DNA from: an uncultured Aquitalea sp.
Lineage (GTDB): Bacteria > Pseudomonadota > Gammaproteobacteria > Burkholderiales > Chromobacteriaceae
Reading direction: 5' to 3'
Length of the DNA: 64,000 bases
Assembly (NCBI RefSeq): GCF_945957525.1
Contig: NZ_CAMFLA010000008.1
Span: 62,001-126,000, forward strand
Of the stretch, positions 1-9,017 are shown one piece after another (position 1 is the stretch's first letter; every line of letters starts with the position of its first letter). The notes beneath the pieces are model-generated. The model saw only the letters and a program-made list of their open reading frames with translations. It searched no databases and was not told the DNA's origin. The position numbers were made by a program, and so were the translations under genes.

Positions 1-651
1 CGCTTTCTGGCGGAAGACAATCTGTTCGACATTCTGGACGCGTCGGGCAAGCTGCCGCTGCCGCCTTATATAGAGAGAAGCGCGGCCGAGGACGACGACG
101 AGCGCTATCAGACAGTCTATGCCCGTGAGAAGGGCGCCGTGGCCGCGCCCACCGCCGGCCTGCATTTCACCGACGCCATGCTGGAAGCGCTGCGCGTCCG
201 GGGCGTGGAGCTGGCCTATGTCACCCTGCACGTGGGCGCCGGCACCTTCCAGCCGGTGCGGGTGGAAAACATCGCCGAGCACAAGATGCACAGCGAAATC
301 TATGAAGTGCCGGAGCGCACGCTGCAACTGATCACCGCCGCCAGGGGGCAAGGCCGCAAGGTGATGGCGGTGGGCACCACCAGCATGCGCGCGCTGGAAT
401 CCGCCGCGCGAGGCGGCGTCTTGTGCGCCGGCCGCGGCGAAACCGATATCTTCATCACGCCGGGCTACCGCTTCAATGTGGTGGATAGGCTGCTGACCAA
501 TTTCCATCTGCCCAAATCTACGCTGATGATGCTGGTGTCGGCTTTTGCCGGCTACGAGGAAATTTTCGACGCCTACCGCCACGCGGTTGAGCAGCAATAC
601 CGCTTCTTCAGCTATGGCGACGCCATGTTGCTGGAACGCAAGGACGCTTGA
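1..651 (+). CDS. queA: QueA, tRNA preQ1(34) S-adenosylmethionine ribosyltransferase-isomerase (3' part)
   Basis: This is the C-terminal 216 codons of QueA; the gene enters from the left edge in frame at base 1. QueA transfers and isomerises the ribosyl group of S-adenosylmethionine onto preQ1 at the wobble base of certain tRNAs, giving epoxyqueuosine, in the cytoplasm. Visible family blocks, in order, are [40 protein letters not shown] and [12 protein letters not shown]. The end is intact, with a TGA stop. The next gene starts 7 bases later on the same strand, so co-transcription with the DUF971 gene and ubiE is likely. The identification is firm; only the start is missing. Confidence 0.97.
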   Translation, partial: RFLAEDNLFDILDASGKLPLPPYIERSAAEDDDERYQTVYAREKGAVAAPTAGLHFTDAMLEALRVRGVELAYVTLHVGAGTFQPVRVENIAEHKMHSEIYEVPERTLQLITAARGQGRKVMAVGTTSMRALESAARGGVLCAGRGETDIFITPGYRFNVVDRLLTNFHLPKSTLMMLVSAFAGYEEIFDAYRHAVEQQYRFFSYGDAMLLERKDA

Positions 652-658
652 GGATCTC

Positions 659-1018
659 ATGACCGGCACTGCCTCCCCCCAAGACATCGTATTGCACGCC
701 TTGTCGCGCACGCTGGAAATCGCCTTCGACGATGGCGCGCGATTTTCCCTGCCCGCGGAGTTCCTGCGGGTGTATTCCCCGTCGGCCGAAGTGCGCGGTC
801 ACGGCGCCGGACAGGAGGTGCTGCAGGTGGGCAAGCGCAGCGTCGGCATCACGGCACTGGAGCCGGTGGGGCATTACGCGCTGAAGATTACCTTCGACGA
901 TGGCCACGACAGTGGCCTTTACAGCTGGTCGTACCTGTATGAACTGGGCGCGAACCAGGAACATCATTGGCAGGATTATCTGAATCGGCTCGCCGCCGCC
1001 GGCGCGAGCAGGGAGTAA
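659..1018 (+). CDS. DUF971 (GBBH-like N-terminal) domain protein
   Basis: A 119-aa protein made almost entirely of one DUF971 domain, the small fold also found at the N-terminus of gamma-butyrobetaine hydroxylase. The family pattern is visible: a short beta-rich start ([19 protein letters not shown]), then [10 protein letters not shown], and a C-terminal [10 protein letters not shown] block. No catalytic residues can be assigned. I start it at 659 because upstream codons in this frame overlap queA and lack family similarity. It ends two bases before ubiE. This DUF971-ubiE pairing is common in betaproteobacteria, but the function is not established. Confidence 0.9.
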   Translation: MTGTASPQDIVLHALSRTLEIAFDDGARFSLPAEFLRVYSPSAEVRGHGAGQEVLQVGKRSVGITALEPVGHYALKITFDDGHDSGLYSWSYLYELGANQEHHWQDYLNRLAAAGASRE

Positions 1019-1020
1019 GC

Positions 1021-1755
1021 ATGGACAAGACCACTCATTTCGGTTTCAAGACTGTCGGCGAGAGCGAAAAAGCCGGCAAAGTGGCCGAGGTATTCCACTC
1101 CGTGGCCAACAAGTACGATGTGATGAACGACCTGATGTCGGGAGGTCTGCATCGCGTCTGGAAGCATTTCACCCTCACCACCTCCGGCGTGAAAGCCGGC
1201 GACAAGGTGCTGGATATCGCCGGCGGCACCGGCGACCTGGCGCGCGGTTGGGCCAAGCGGGTGGGAAAGAGCGGCGAAGTGTGGCTGACCGACATCAACA
1301 GCTCCATGCTTACCGTGGGCCGTGATCGTCTGCTGGACGAAGGCGTCATCCTGCCGGTGTCATTGGCCGATGCGGAAAAGCTGCCCTTCCCGGACAACTA
1401 CTTCGACGCGGTGTCGGTGGCTTTCGGTCTGCGCAACATGACCCACAAGGACGCGGCGCTCAAAGAGATGAACCGCGTGCTCAAACCGGGCGGCAAACTG
1501 ATGGTGCTGGAGTTTTCCAAAGTGTGGAAACCGCTGTCGCCTTTTTACGATTTTTACTCTTTCAAGGCCTTGCCGGTGATGGGCAAGCTGGTGGCGGGCG
1601 ATCCGGAGAGCTATCAGTATCTGGCTGAGTCCATCCGCATGCACCCGGATCAGGAAACCCTCAAAGCCATGATGAAGGAAGCCGGCTTCGGCAAGGTGGA
1701 TTACCACAACATGACTGGCGGTGTGGTGGCCTTACACAAGGGCTACAAGGTCTGA
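1021..1755 (+). CDS. ubiE: UbiE, bifunctional demethylmenaquinone/2-methoxy-6-polyprenyl-1,4-benzoquinol methylase
   Basis: A 244-aa class I SAM methyltransferase that C-methylates the benzoquinol ring in ubiquinone synthesis and, in organisms that make it, demethylmenaquinone. The N-terminal block HFGFKTV and [15 protein letters not shown] is typical of UbiE. The SAM-binding motif is [15 protein letters not shown], about residues 62-76. Further motifs are [13 protein letters not shown] and LEFSK. Length matches the E. coli enzyme (251 aa). The start at 1021 gives the usual N-terminus; an in-frame ATG at 967 lies within the upstream gene. It is two bases from both its neighbours, so it sits in a tight operon. 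Confidence 0.97.
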   Translation: MDKTTHFGFKTVGESEKAGKVAEVFHSVANKYDVMNDLMSGGLHRVWKHFTLTTSGVKAGDKVLDIAGGTGDLARGWAKRVGKSGEVWLTDINSSMLTVGRDRLLDEGVILPVSLADAEKLPFPDNYFDAVSVAFGLRNMTHKDAALKEMNRVLKPGGKLMVLEFSKVWKPLSPFYDFYSFKALPVMGKLVAGDPESYQYLAESIRMHPDQETLKAMMKEAGFGKVDYHNMTGGVVALHKGYKV

Positions 1756-1757
1756 TC

Positions 1758-2396
1758 ATGGGCGCGCTCGACGGCATCACCAATCTGTGGGCCTTCGTTG
1801 CCGCCGGGGCGCTGCTGAATCTCACCCCCGGCCCGGACACCTTTTTCATTCTGGGGCGCAGCACAGCGCAAGGGCGGCGCGCCGGCATGCTGTCGGCCTT
1901 GGGCATTGCCCTGGGCAGCGTGGGGCACACCGTGCTGGCCGCTTTTGGCTTGTCCGCCGTGTTGGCCACCTCCGCCATGGCCTTCATGGTGGTGAAGCTG
2001 ATGGGCGCGGCTTATCTGATGTGGTTGGGCGTGCGCATGCTGCGGGCCTCGGGCGCGAGCGTAGCAGCCGGCGTCGCAACGCCGGCCAGGGCCGCGCCGG
2101 GCAAAGTACTGCGCGAGGCTTTCTTCACCAATCTGTTCAATCCCAAAGTGGCGCTGTTTTTCCTCGCCTTCTTGCCGCAGTTCGTGAGGCCGGGCGCGGG
2201 CGCGGCGTCCTTTCTGCTGCTGGGTTTTTGTTTTGTCGCCACGGGCCTTGTCTGGTGTCTGATACTGGCGGTGATGGCGGCCCGGCTTGGCCAATGGCTG
2301 AAGCGCGGCGGGGTGACCCGTCGGCTGGATCAGCTGTGCGGCGCGTTGTTTGTCTTGCTGGGCGTGAATTTGCTGTTTGCCCGGCTGCGCCACTGA
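1758..2396 (+). CDS. LysE/RhtB-family amino-acid exporter
   Basis: A 212-aa integral membrane protein of the LysE/RhtB family, which exports amino acids such as threonine, homoserine or lysine. The signature near the N-terminus, LNLTPGPDTFFILGRS, and the later FFTNLFNPKVALFFLAFLPQFV segment are characteristic. About six hydrophobic helices are visible. The substrate cannot be read from sequence. It begins two bases after ubiE and precedes ubiJ, so an exporter has been inserted into a ubiquinone operon. I infer shared transcription, not a shared function. Confidence 0.9.
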   Translation: MGALDGITNLWAFVAAGALLNLTPGPDTFFILGRSTAQGRRAGMLSALGIALGSVGHTVLAAFGLSAVLATSAMAFMVVKLMGAAYLMWLGVRMLRASGASVAAGVATPARAAPGKVLREAFFTNLFNPKVALFFLAFLPQFVRPGAGAASFLLLGFCFVATGLVWCLILAVMAARLGQWLKRGGVTRRLDQLCGALFVLLGVNLLFARLRH

Positions 2397-2422
2397 GCGC
2401 GGGAAATCAGGAGCCTGTATTC

Positions 2423-3001
2423 ATGCGAGTGCGCATCGCAGTATTCAATCATCTGCTGGGGCAGCAGCCTGCGCTGCGCGCTGAGCTGGCTCGCCATGCC
2501 GGCAGGCGCGTCGGTATCGTGCTGCCGCCGGCCGCGCTGACCGGCGTGGTGACGGACCAAGGCTGGCTGGCCGCTTGTGAAGGCCAGCCGGAGGCTGTTA
2601 TCCGCCTGCGCCATGGCGCGGCGCTGTCCGCCTTGCAAGGCAAGGAAGCTGCGCTGGGCGATGTGACGATAGAAGGCGATGCCGAGCTGGGCATGGCGGT
2701 GGGACGGCTGCTGGCCCGTTTGCAATGGGATGCGGTGGAGGATTTGTCCCGCGTGGTGGGCGATGTGGCCGCCAATCGTCTGCAGAGCATGGCGCGCGGC
2801 CTGCTCGGCATCAAGGGTGAGATCGGCTGGAGGTTGGCCGAAAGCTGGATTGAGCATCTGCGCGAAGAAGCGCCCATGCTGGCTGGTCGTCATCAGGTAG
2901 AAAGCTTCATCAAGAACGTCGATGCGCTGCGCGATGACGCTGCGCGGCTGGACAAGCGTCTGGCGCGGCTGGAAGCCGCGCTGGCCGGCAACAAGGAATA
3001 A
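2423..3001 (+). CDS. ubiJ: UbiJ, SCP2-domain ubiquinone biosynthesis accessory factor
   Basis: A 192-aa protein with an N-terminal SCP2 (sterol-carrier-like) lipid-binding domain (about residues 10-110) and a C-terminal helical region ending in a coiled-coil-like stretch (DALRDDAARLDKRLARLEA). UbiJ binds the hydrophobic ubiquinone intermediates within the Ubi complex and helps UbiB and the hydroxylases. The position between ubiE and ubiB supports the call. ATG 2423 is preceded by AGGAG-like sequence (atcaggagcc). The word GTTGGCCGAA occurs at 2833-2842 in this gene, where it encodes Leu-Ala-Glu. Confidence 0.9.
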   Translation: MRVRIAVFNHLLGQQPALRAELARHAGRRVGIVLPPAALTGVVTDQGWLAACEGQPEAVIRLRHGAALSALQGKEAALGDVTIEGDAELGMAVGRLLARLQWDAVEDLSRVVGDVAANRLQSMARGLLGIKGEIGWRLAESWIEHLREEAPMLAGRHQVESFIKNVDALRDDAARLDKRLARLEAALAGNKE

Positions 3002-3019
3002 GGGCACAGCCTCCTCATC

Positions 3020-4546
3020 ATGCGGATTTCCCGTTTCAGCAAAATCGTTTCCACCTTTTATCGCTATGGCCTGGACGAATTCTTCGCCGGCCATTCCCGG
3101 CTGGGTTTCGTGCACAAGCTGTTTGGCTGGTGCCCGCTGCGCCGTGATCTGAGCCAGCCGCTGCCGGCGCGGGTGCGCATGGCGCTGGAAAGCCTGGGCC
3201 CCATCTTCGTCAAATTCGGCCAGGTGCTGTCCACCCGCCGCGATCTGCTGCCGCCTGACTACGCCAATGAGCTGGCCCGTTTGCAAGACCGGGTGCCGCC
3301 TTTTGATGGTTTGCTGGCGCGGCAGGTAATCGAACAAAGCTTGGGCAAGCCTGTTGACGCGCTGTATCTCGATTTCGACAACACCCCGGTGGCCAGCGCC
3401 AGCGTGGCGCAGGTGCATAAAGCTTGGCTGCGCGGCCCCGATGGCGGCAAGGGGCGCGAGGTGGCGGTCAAAGTGCTGCGTCCTGGCATCCAGCCGGTGA
3501 TCGAGCAGGATCTGGCCCTGATGGCGACGCTGGCGGGCTGGGTGGAGAAGTTCTTCATCGACGGCAAGCGCCTCAAGCCGCGCGAAGTGGTGGCCGAGTT
3601 CGACAAATACCTGCACGACGAGCTGGACATGATGCATGAGGCGGCCAATGCCAGTCAGCTGCGGCGCAACTTCACCGGCTCGGACATGCTGATCGTGCCG
3701 GAAGTGTTTTACGACTACACCTCGCGGCAAGTGCTGACGCTGGAGTGGATGCACGGTACGCCGGTAGGGCAAGTGGACCGCCTGCGCGAACAGGGCGTGG
3801 ACATGGCGAAGCTGTCGCGTTTTGGCGTGGAGATTTTCTTCACCCAGGTGTTCCGCCACGGCTTTTTCCATGCCGACATGCATCCGGGCAATATTTTCGT
3901 GGCCGAAGATGGCCGCTATATCGCACTGGATTTCGGCATCGTCGGTAGCCTGACCGAGTCGGACAAGCACTATCTGGCGGTGAACTTTCTCGCTTTCTTC
4001 AATCGCGACTACCATCGCGTGGCGACGGCGCATATCGAATCCGGCTGGGTGCCCAAGGATACCCGAGCCGAAGAGCTGGAATCGGCCGTGCGCACCGTGT
4101 GCGAACCCATTTTCGAGAAGCCGTTGTCGGAGATTTCTTTCGGCATGGTGCTGCTGCGCTTGTTTGAAACCAGCCGTCGTTTCAATGTGGAGATCCAGCC
4201 GCAACTGGTATTGCTGCAAAAGACGCTGCTCAATATTGAAGGCCTCGGACGCCAGTTGGACCCCAACCTCGACCTGTGGGCCACGGCCAAGCCCTTCCTT
4301 ACCAAGTGGATGAACGAGCAGATCGGTTGGCGCGGCATGTTGCGCACCCTGAAGAACGAAGCGCCGCAATGGGCCACCACCTTGCCCACTCTGCCGCGCA
4401 AGCTCAACGAGGCCCTGTCTTCGGCCAACAGCGATCTCTTGGTGCAAGGTTATATACAGCTGATGCGCGAGCAGAAACGACAAAACTTCCTGCTGATGCT
4501 GATCGCCCTGCTGTTGCTGGCCTTGCTGGGCAAAAGCCTGCTGTAA
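3020..4546 (+). CDS. ubiB: UbiB, protein kinase-like ubiquinone biosynthesis ATPase
   Basis: A 508-aa member of the UbiB/ABC1/ADCK family, an atypical protein-kinase-like ATPase needed for ubiquinone synthesis and associated with the inner membrane. The diagnostic KxGQ motif ([16 protein letters not shown]) lies near residue 57. Also seen are the A-rich nucleotide loop region ([12 protein letters not shown]), the ion-pair lysine in [19 protein letters not shown] and DFGIVG. The C-terminus carries a hydrophobic membrane segment ([14 protein letters not shown]). Length is close to E. coli UbiB (546 aa). It is the last gene of the ubi block and is followed by a clear terminator. Confidence 0.96.
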   Translation: MRISRFSKIVSTFYRYGLDEFFAGHSRLGFVHKLFGWCPLRRDLSQPLPARVRMALESLGPIFVKFGQVLSTRRDLLPPDYANELARLQDRVPPFDGLLARQVIEQSLGKPVDALYLDFDNTPVASASVAQVHKAWLRGPDGGKGREVAVKVLRPGIQPVIEQDLALMATLAGWVEKFFIDGKRLKPREVVAEFDKYLHDELDMMHEAANASQLRRNFTGSDMLIVPEVFYDYTSRQVLTLEWMHGTPVGQVDRLREQGVDMAKLSRFGVEIFFTQVFRHGFFHADMHPGNIFVAEDGRYIALDFGIVGSLTESDKHYLAVNFLAFFNRDYHRVATAHIESGWVPKDTRAEELESAVRTVCEPIFEKPLSEISFGMVLLRLFETSRRFNVEIQPQLVLLQKTLLNIEGLGRQLDPNLDLWATAKPFLTKWMNEQIGWRGMLRTLKNEAPQWATTLPTLPRKLNEALSSANSDLLVQGYIQLMREQKRQNFLLMLIALLLLALLGKSLL

Positions 4547-4573
4547 GCTGACTGTTTCTCTGGCTGACAAAAC

Positions 4574-4604
4574 GCCGCCACGGTTTGCCCGGGCGGCTTT
4601 TTTT
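4574..4604 (+). terminator. Rho-independent terminator after ubiB
   Basis: Stem GCCGCC (4574-4579) pairs with GGCGGC (4592-4597) and is followed by seven T residues. It closes the ubi operon. Confidence 0.85.
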
Positions 4605-4624
4605 GTGAGAGCGCAGGCGCTGCG

Positions 4625-4653
4625 TTGACACAATATATAAAAATATATAATAT
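4625..4653 (+). promoter_or_regulatory. sigma-70-like promoter for the AhpD-like gene
   Basis: A perfect -35 box TTGACA (4625-4630) is followed by an unusually AT-rich stretch holding TATAAT at 4646-4651 (15-bp spacing) and TAATAT at 4648-4653 (17-bp spacing). Either could be the -10 box. The downstream gene starts at 4683 with a GAGGAG ribosome site. Confidence 0.6.
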
Positions 4654-4682
4654 AAAATCAGATTTTAACTGAGGAGCTGGAC

Positions 4683-5036
4683 ATGAGTCACGACTACAAG
4701 CAACTGGCTGCGGATCTTGGCGCTACCCTCGCGGACTTCCGCAAGGAAATCCCGGAAACCATGAAGGGCTTCGGCCAGATGAGCCGCGCCGCGCACGCCG
4801 ACGCCGCGCTCAGCAACAAGACCAAAGAGCTGATCGCCATGGCCATCGGCATCGCCAACCGCTGTCAGGGCTGCCTGGCCTTTCACGCCAAGGCGCTGGT
4901 GGATCTGGGTTGCAGCCGCGCCGAATTCATGGAAATGCTGCAAGTGGCGGTGTACATGGGCGGCGGTCCATCCTTGATGACGGCGGCGGAAGCCCTGCAA
5001 GCTTACGAGCAGTTTGGCGGCGAAACCGCCGCCTGA
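4683..5036 (+). CDS. Carboxymuconolactone decarboxylase / AhpD-like protein
   Basis: A 117-aa alpha-helical protein of the CMD/AhpD family. The active-site pattern is visible as RCQGCLAFHAKALVDLG, giving the C-x-x-C-x-x-x-H motif of alkylhydroperoxidase-like members, so a thiol redox role is more likely than decarboxylation. It stands alone between two terminators with its own promoter. The start at 4683 is fixed by GAGGAG seven bases upstream. The physiological substrate cannot be told from sequence. Confidence 0.92.
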   Translation: MSHDYKQLAADLGATLADFRKEIPETMKGFGQMSRAAHADAALSNKTKELIAMAIGIANRCQGCLAFHAKALVDLGCSRAEFMEMLQVAVYMGGGPSLMTAAEALQAYEQFGGETAA

Positions 5037-5080
5037 GCGCGCCCTGCGCGGCCTTCGGCCAACCTGGCTCTGGGCGCGCT
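5036..5080 (+). terminator. Long hairpin with a copy of the GTTKGCCGAA word in its loop
   Basis: AGCGCGCCC (5036-5044) pairs perfectly with GGGCGCGCT (5072-5080), followed by TTTACA. The 27-base loop holds TTCGGCCAAC (5054-5063) and a small internal GGCC/GGCC hairpin. It sits right at the stop codon of the AhpD-like gene and could end or stabilise its transcript. Confidence 0.5.
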
Positions 5081-5094
5081 TTACACTCGAAAAA

Positions 5095-5134
5095 CAAAAA
5101 CGCCGTTCACGCGACAAGCTGAACGGCGTTTTGC
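5095..5134. terminator. Bidirectional Rho-independent terminator
   Basis: Stem AACGCCGTTC (5099-5108) pairs with GAACGGCGTT (5121-5130), with A residues before and T residues after. It can serve the AhpD-like gene on the plus strand and the Mth938-like gene on the minus strand, which converge here. Confidence 0.85.
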
Positions 5135-5168
5135 ATGATGCATCGCACGAGTGATTTGGGGCAGGGGT

Positions 5169-5537
5169 CTAGAGGGCCAGCAAGGCCGCCACCACCCGGC
5201 GGTCTTCCGCCATCAAGATATTGAAAGTGCGGCAAGCGGCTTGCGTATCCATGACATCCACACCGATACCGGCATTGGTCAGCGCGGCGTAGAGGCGCGG
5301 ATGCACGAAGCGCAGGCTGGCGCCCGAGCCAAACAGCACCACCTCCGGCTGCAGCGCCAGAATGGCGCTGAAGTGGCGTTCTTCCAGCGTGTCGAAACCA
5401 TCGGTGTCCCAGGCAGTCACGCTGTCCGGCGCCACCAGCAGGTGGCCGTCGTGCTGTTCGCCGTTGATCAAGACATGGCCTGTACCGTAGCCGGTGAACA
5501 GGTTCTTTCCCAAGCCCAGGGCCTGATGCATTTTCAT
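5169..5537 (-). CDS. Mth938-like (DUF498) domain protein
   Basis: A 122-aa single-domain protein of the Mth938/NDUFAF3-like (DUF498) family. The family core VVLFGSGASLRFVHP, about residues 65-80, followed by a GIGVDVMDTQAACRTFNIL segment, is clear. Eukaryotic relatives assist complex I assembly; the bacterial role is unknown. Two in-frame ATGs (5537 and 5530) could start it; I give the first. It is divergent from alaA and ends at the shared bidirectional terminator. Confidence 0.88.
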   Translation of the reverse strand: MKMHQALGLGKNLFTGYGTGHVLINGEQHDGHLLVAPDSVTAWDTDGFDTLEERHFSAILALQPEVVLFGSGASLRFVHPRLYAALTNAGIGVDVMDTQAACRTFNILMAEDRRVVAALLAL

Positions 5538-5916
5538 GGTGTGGGTGTCCTTGCCAGAGGGTGTCTGCCGGCGGCGCGACTGCGGCTGAAGATCATCATG
5601 CAGTGCACCACGGATTTGGGATAGGATTATAACCTGACCTAATTAGTTGAGGGGCGGGGCTGTCCGCTCACGACCGGGACAGACAAAGAACCGGTTTCAA
5701 ATCTGCCGCGCAAAGGTGACGAAGCAGAGAGGCCCTCCCTGAAAATGCGCATGCTTTGCAGGCGCAGTGCTTTCACGGAGGTTTTCGTTCCGCCTACCGC
5801 TGAATTGCAAGGCCTTGAGCCGGTTCCCAGGGACAACCATGAAAGACAACAAACCGCGCCGCCGGAAAAACGCCACCCCATCGGGCGGGCGGCCAGCCAT
5901 GGAAAAACAGGCCACC
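5538..5916. other. Intergenic region between the Mth938-like gene and alaA
   Basis: This 379-base stretch separates two divergent genes. A patch around 5625-5655 (ggattataacc, taattag) could hold -10 elements in both directions. From 5839 an open frame runs into alaA and may be a 26-residue N-terminal extension. I see no RNA gene and no repeat here. Confidence 0.5.
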
Positions 5917-7146
5917 ATGCAGCCAGTACACAAATCGCAGAAACTCGCCAACGTCTGCTACGACATTCGCGGCCCGGTGCTTGAGCACGCCAAGCGCATG
6001 GAAGACGAAGGCCATCGCATCATCAAGCTGAACATCGGCAACCCGGCCCCGTTCGGCTTTTTCGCGCCCGATGAAATCATCGAGGACGTGATCAGCAACC
6101 TGTCGGCCGCCTCCGGCTATTCCGATTCCAAGGGCCTGTTCGCAGCGCGCAAGGCCATCATGCATTACGCGCAGGAAAAGCATCTGCCCAATGTGTCCAT
6201 GGACGACATCATCATCGGCAACGGCGTTTCCGAGCTGATCGTGATGTCCATGCAGGCCCTGCTGGACAACGGCGACGAAGTGCTGGTGCCCGCGCCGGAC
6301 TACCCACTGTGGACCGCCGCGGTGAGTCTGGCCGGCGGCAAGGCTGTGCACTACCTGTGCGATGAAGAGCAGGGCTGGTTTCCCAGCATCGAAGACATCC
6401 GCGCCAAGATCACCCCGTCCACCCGCGCCATCGTGGTCATCAACCCCAACAACCCCACCGGCGCGGTCTACCCGCCGGCGCTGTTGCAGCAGATCATCGA
6501 GGTAGCCCGCCAGCACCAGTTGATCGTGTTTGCCGATGAAATCTACGACAAGGTGCTGTACGACGAGGTGAAGCACACCTCGCTGGCATCGCTGGCGCCG
6601 GACCTGTTTGTCGCCACGTTCAACGGTTTGTCCAAGAACTACCGCGCCTGTGGTTATCGTGCGGGCTGGATGATCCTGTCCGGCGAGAAAAAGCACGCAC
6701 GCGACTACATCGAAGGCCTGAACATGCTGGCCTCCATGCGTCTGTGTGCCAACGTGCCGGCGCAGTTCGCCATCCAGACGGCGCTGGGCGGCTATCAGAG
6801 CATTGATGATCTGGTGATGGCCGGCGGCCGTCTCGCCCGCCAGCGCGACCTTGCCCACAAGCTGCTGACCGACATCCCCGGCGTCACATGCGTCAAGCCG
6901 CAGGGCGCGCTCTATCTCTTCCCGCGACTGGACCCCAAGCTATACCCGATTGCGGACGACCAGCAGTTCATCCTTGAACTCCTGCAAGAAGAGAAAGTGT
7001 TGCTGGTGCAAGGCACAGGGTTCAACTGGATTGCGCCGGATCACTTCCGCGTGGTATTCCTTCCTAACTCTGACGACCTGATCGAGGCCATCGGGCGCGT
7101 TGCCCGTTTCCTCGAACGCTATCGCCAGCGTCACGGCACCGCTTGA
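5917..7146 (+). CDS. alaA: AlaA-type pyridoxal-phosphate alanine aminotransferase
   Basis: A fold-type I aminotransferase closely resembling E. coli AlaA along its length: KLANVCYDIRGPVL at the N-terminus, KLNIGNPAPFGFFAPDEI, VPAPDYPLWTAAVSLAGGK, NPNNPTGAVYPP, FADEIYDKVLYD, and the PLP-lysine region FNGLSKNYRACGYR. It makes alanine from pyruvate and glutamate. Start 5917 gives 409 aa, matching the family length (about 405). The in-frame ATG at 5839 has a better ribosome site (AGGGA) and would add 26 mostly basic residues; 5899 is a third option. A terminator follows. Confidence 0.93.
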   Translation: MQPVHKSQKLANVCYDIRGPVLEHAKRMEDEGHRIIKLNIGNPAPFGFFAPDEIIEDVISNLSAASGYSDSKGLFAARKAIMHYAQEKHLPNVSMDDIIIGNGVSELIVMSMQALLDNGDEVLVPAPDYPLWTAAVSLAGGKAVHYLCDEEQGWFPSIEDIRAKITPSTRAIVVINPNNPTGAVYPPALLQQIIEVARQHQLIVFADEIYDKVLYDEVKHTSLASLAPDLFVATFNGLSKNYRACGYRAGWMILSGEKKHARDYIEGLNMLASMRLCANVPAQFAIQTALGGYQSIDDLVMAGGRLARQRDLAHKLLTDIPGVTCVKPQGALYLFPRLDPKLYPIADDQQFILELLQEEKVLLVQGTGFNWIAPDHFRVVFLPNSDDLIEAIGRVARFLERYRQRHGTA

Positions 7147-7159
7147 ACTTGACTGTACG

Positions 7160-7186
7160 GGGGCAGGCTGCGAGCCTGCCCCTTTT
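7160..7186 (+). terminator. Rho-independent terminator after alaA
   Basis: GGGGCAGGCT (7160-7169) pairs with AGCCTGCCCC (7173-7182) across a three-base loop and is followed by TTTT. Confidence 0.9.
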
Positions 7187-7278
7187 GCCCGACGACACCC
7201 CTGAAAGCGGATTCGGGTCCGTTTTCAAGGAGGCCGTAGGCCCGGGACATAAATAATAGAGATTCACAGGAGATTGAC

Positions 7279-8589
7279 ATGAAGCCGATCAATATTGGCC
7301 TGATGGGCGTGGGGACTGTCGGTGGCGGTACCGCCACCGTATTGAAGCGCAACGCGGAAGAAATCAGCCGCCGCGCCGGTCGCCCGATTCGCGTGCTGAT
7401 GGCCGCCAACCGCGATGTGGCTCGCGCCCAGGAGGTGGTGGGCCCGGACGTCGTCGTGGTGGACGACGCCCTGCAAGTGGTGAACAACCCTGACGTGGAC
7501 ATCGTGGTGGAGCTGATCGGTGGTGACACCATCGCCAAGGACCTGGTGCTCAAAGCCATCGAAAACGGCAAGCACGTCGTTACCGCCAACAAGAAATTGC
7601 TGGCCGTGCACGGCAATGAAATCTTCGCCAAGGCGCAGGAGCGCGGCGTGATGGTGGCCTTCGAAGCGGCCGTTGCCGGCGGCATCCCCATCATCAAGGC
7701 CCTGCGCGAAGGCCTGTCGGCCAACCGCATCGAGTGGATTGCCGGCATCATCAACGGCACCTCCAACTTCATCCTGACCGAGATGCGCGAGAAGGGCGCC
7801 AGCTTCGCTGAAGTGTTGGCCGAAGCCCAGCGTCTGGGTTATGCCGAAGCGGACCCCACCTTCGATATCGAAGGCCACGACGCCGGCCACAAGCTCACCA
7901 TCATGGCGGCGCTGGCGTTCGGCATTCCTATGCAGTTCGACAAGTGTTATCTGGAAGGCATCAGCAAGCTGGATGGTCGCGACATCAAGTATGCCGAAGA
8001 GCTCGGCTACCGCGTCAAGCTGCTGGGCCTGACCCGTCGCACCGACGCGGGCGTGGAGCTGCGCGTGCATCCGACGCTGATTCCGGAAAGCCAGCTGATC
8101 GCCAACGTCAACGGCGTCATGAACGCCGTGCTGGCCAAGGGCGACGCCGTTGGTCAGACCCTGCACTACGGCCCGGGCGCGGGCGCGCTGCCCACTGCCT
8201 CGGCCGTGGTGGCCGACATTGTCGACGTTACCCGTCTGCTGACAGCCGACCCGGAGCATCGCGTGCCGCATCTGGCCTTCCAGCCGGATCAATTGCAAGA
8301 TCTGCGCATTCTGCCGATCGAAGACGTGGTCAGCTCCTACTATCTGCGCATTGGCGCGGCCGATCGTGCCGGCGTGCTGGCCAACATCACCCGTCTGCTG
8401 GCCGAAAGCGGCATTTCCATCGAGGCTGTCATCCAGAAGGGTTCGCTGTCGGAAGGCAACGCCGAAGTGGTGATCCTGACCCATCGGGTGCAGGAACAGG
8501 CCATCAATCAGGCCATCGCCGCCATCGAAGCGCTGGAAAGCGTCGAAGGCAAGGTAGTGCGCCTGCGCATGGAAGAACTGAGCAACTAA
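7279..8589 (+). CDS. hom: Homoserine dehydrogenase
   Basis: A 436-aa monofunctional homoserine dehydrogenase, which reduces aspartate semialdehyde to homoserine for threonine and methionine synthesis. The NAD(P)-binding glycine loop is at the start (GLMGVGTVGGGTA), the lysine of VTANKKLLAVHG is present, and the catalytic region includes GIINGTSNFIL and EADPTFDIEGHDAGHKL. The last 80 residues form an ACT domain (RAGVLANITRLLAESGISI), the usual site of threonine feedback control. The ribosome site is AGGAG before 7279. It heads a probable hom-(small protein)-thrC operon. Aspartokinase (lysC), the earlier step, lies separately at 47.4 kb. Confidence 0.97.
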   Translation: MKPINIGLMGVGTVGGGTATVLKRNAEEISRRAGRPIRVLMAANRDVARAQEVVGPDVVVVDDALQVVNNPDVDIVVELIGGDTIAKDLVLKAIENGKHVVTANKKLLAVHGNEIFAKAQERGVMVAFEAAVAGGIPIIKALREGLSANRIEWIAGIINGTSNFILTEMREKGASFAEVLAEAQRLGYAEADPTFDIEGHDAGHKLTIMAALAFGIPMQFDKCYLEGISKLDGRDIKYAEELGYRVKLLGLTRRTDAGVELRVHPTLIPESQLIANVNGVMNAVLAKGDAVGQTLHYGPGAGALPTASAVVADIVDVTRLLTADPEHRVPHLAFQPDQLQDLRILPIEDVVSSYYLRIGAADRAGVLANITRLLAESGISIEAVIQKGSLSEGNAEVVILTHRVQEQAINQAIAAIEALESVEGKVVRLRMEELSN

Positions 8590-8632
8590 CTCAAGCGAGG
8601 ACGGGCCGCCGCGCGCGGTCCGGCGACAGGGA

Positions 8633-8980
8633 ATGAGCAAGTACTGGTTTGGCAGCCTCGGTCTGGCCTGCGCCATGGCGACACAATCGCTGAGCGCCAC
8701 GCCGCTGACGCCCGGGCAGCATAATCTGCTGCAGGGTTTCTTGCTGCGCAGCTGCATCAAGCGCACGCCGTTGCCCGATGCTTCCGGCGATCACGCCGAA
8801 GCGCAGGTGCAGAAATACTGTCAGTGCGCCAGCGAGCACCTGGCCAACACCTTCAGCTCGGAAGAGGTGATGGCGGTGCTCAGCGGCCAGATCAAGAAAG
8901 ATGATCCGCGCGGCAAGAAGCGCTTGGCCGAAGCCTCGGCCGCCTGTGCGGAGTACCTGCAGCCGGACAACGCCGAATAA
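8633..8980 (+). CDS. Small exported cysteine-containing protein between hom and thrC
   Basis: A 115-aa protein I do not recognise. Residues 1-22 form a likely Sec signal peptide ending in SLSA. The mature part has four cysteines: one in LRSCIKRT, two in YCQCASEHL, and one in SAACAEY. This spacing suggests disulfides or metal binding in the periplasm. It lies 43 bases after hom and 37 bases before thrC on the same strand, so it is probably co-transcribed with them. An exported protein is not expected in a threonine pathway. ATG 8633 follows a GACAGGG ribosome site. Confidence 0.75.
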   Translation: MSKYWFGSLGLACAMATQSLSATPLTPGQHNLLQGFLLRSCIKRTPLPDASGDHAEAQVQKYCQCASEHLANTFSSEEVMAVLSGQIKKDDPRGKKRLAEASAACAEYLQPDNAE

Positions 8981-9017
8981 GCGCCCGACGTCCTTGCACC
9001 AACAGGTTGAACCCACC

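Noticed and set aside
2330-4633. A 767-codon open frame on the minus strand across ubiJ and ubiB
   Set aside because: It is a shadow of the high-GC plus-strand genes: His/Gln/Arg-rich composition, no domain, and both genes beneath it are clear.
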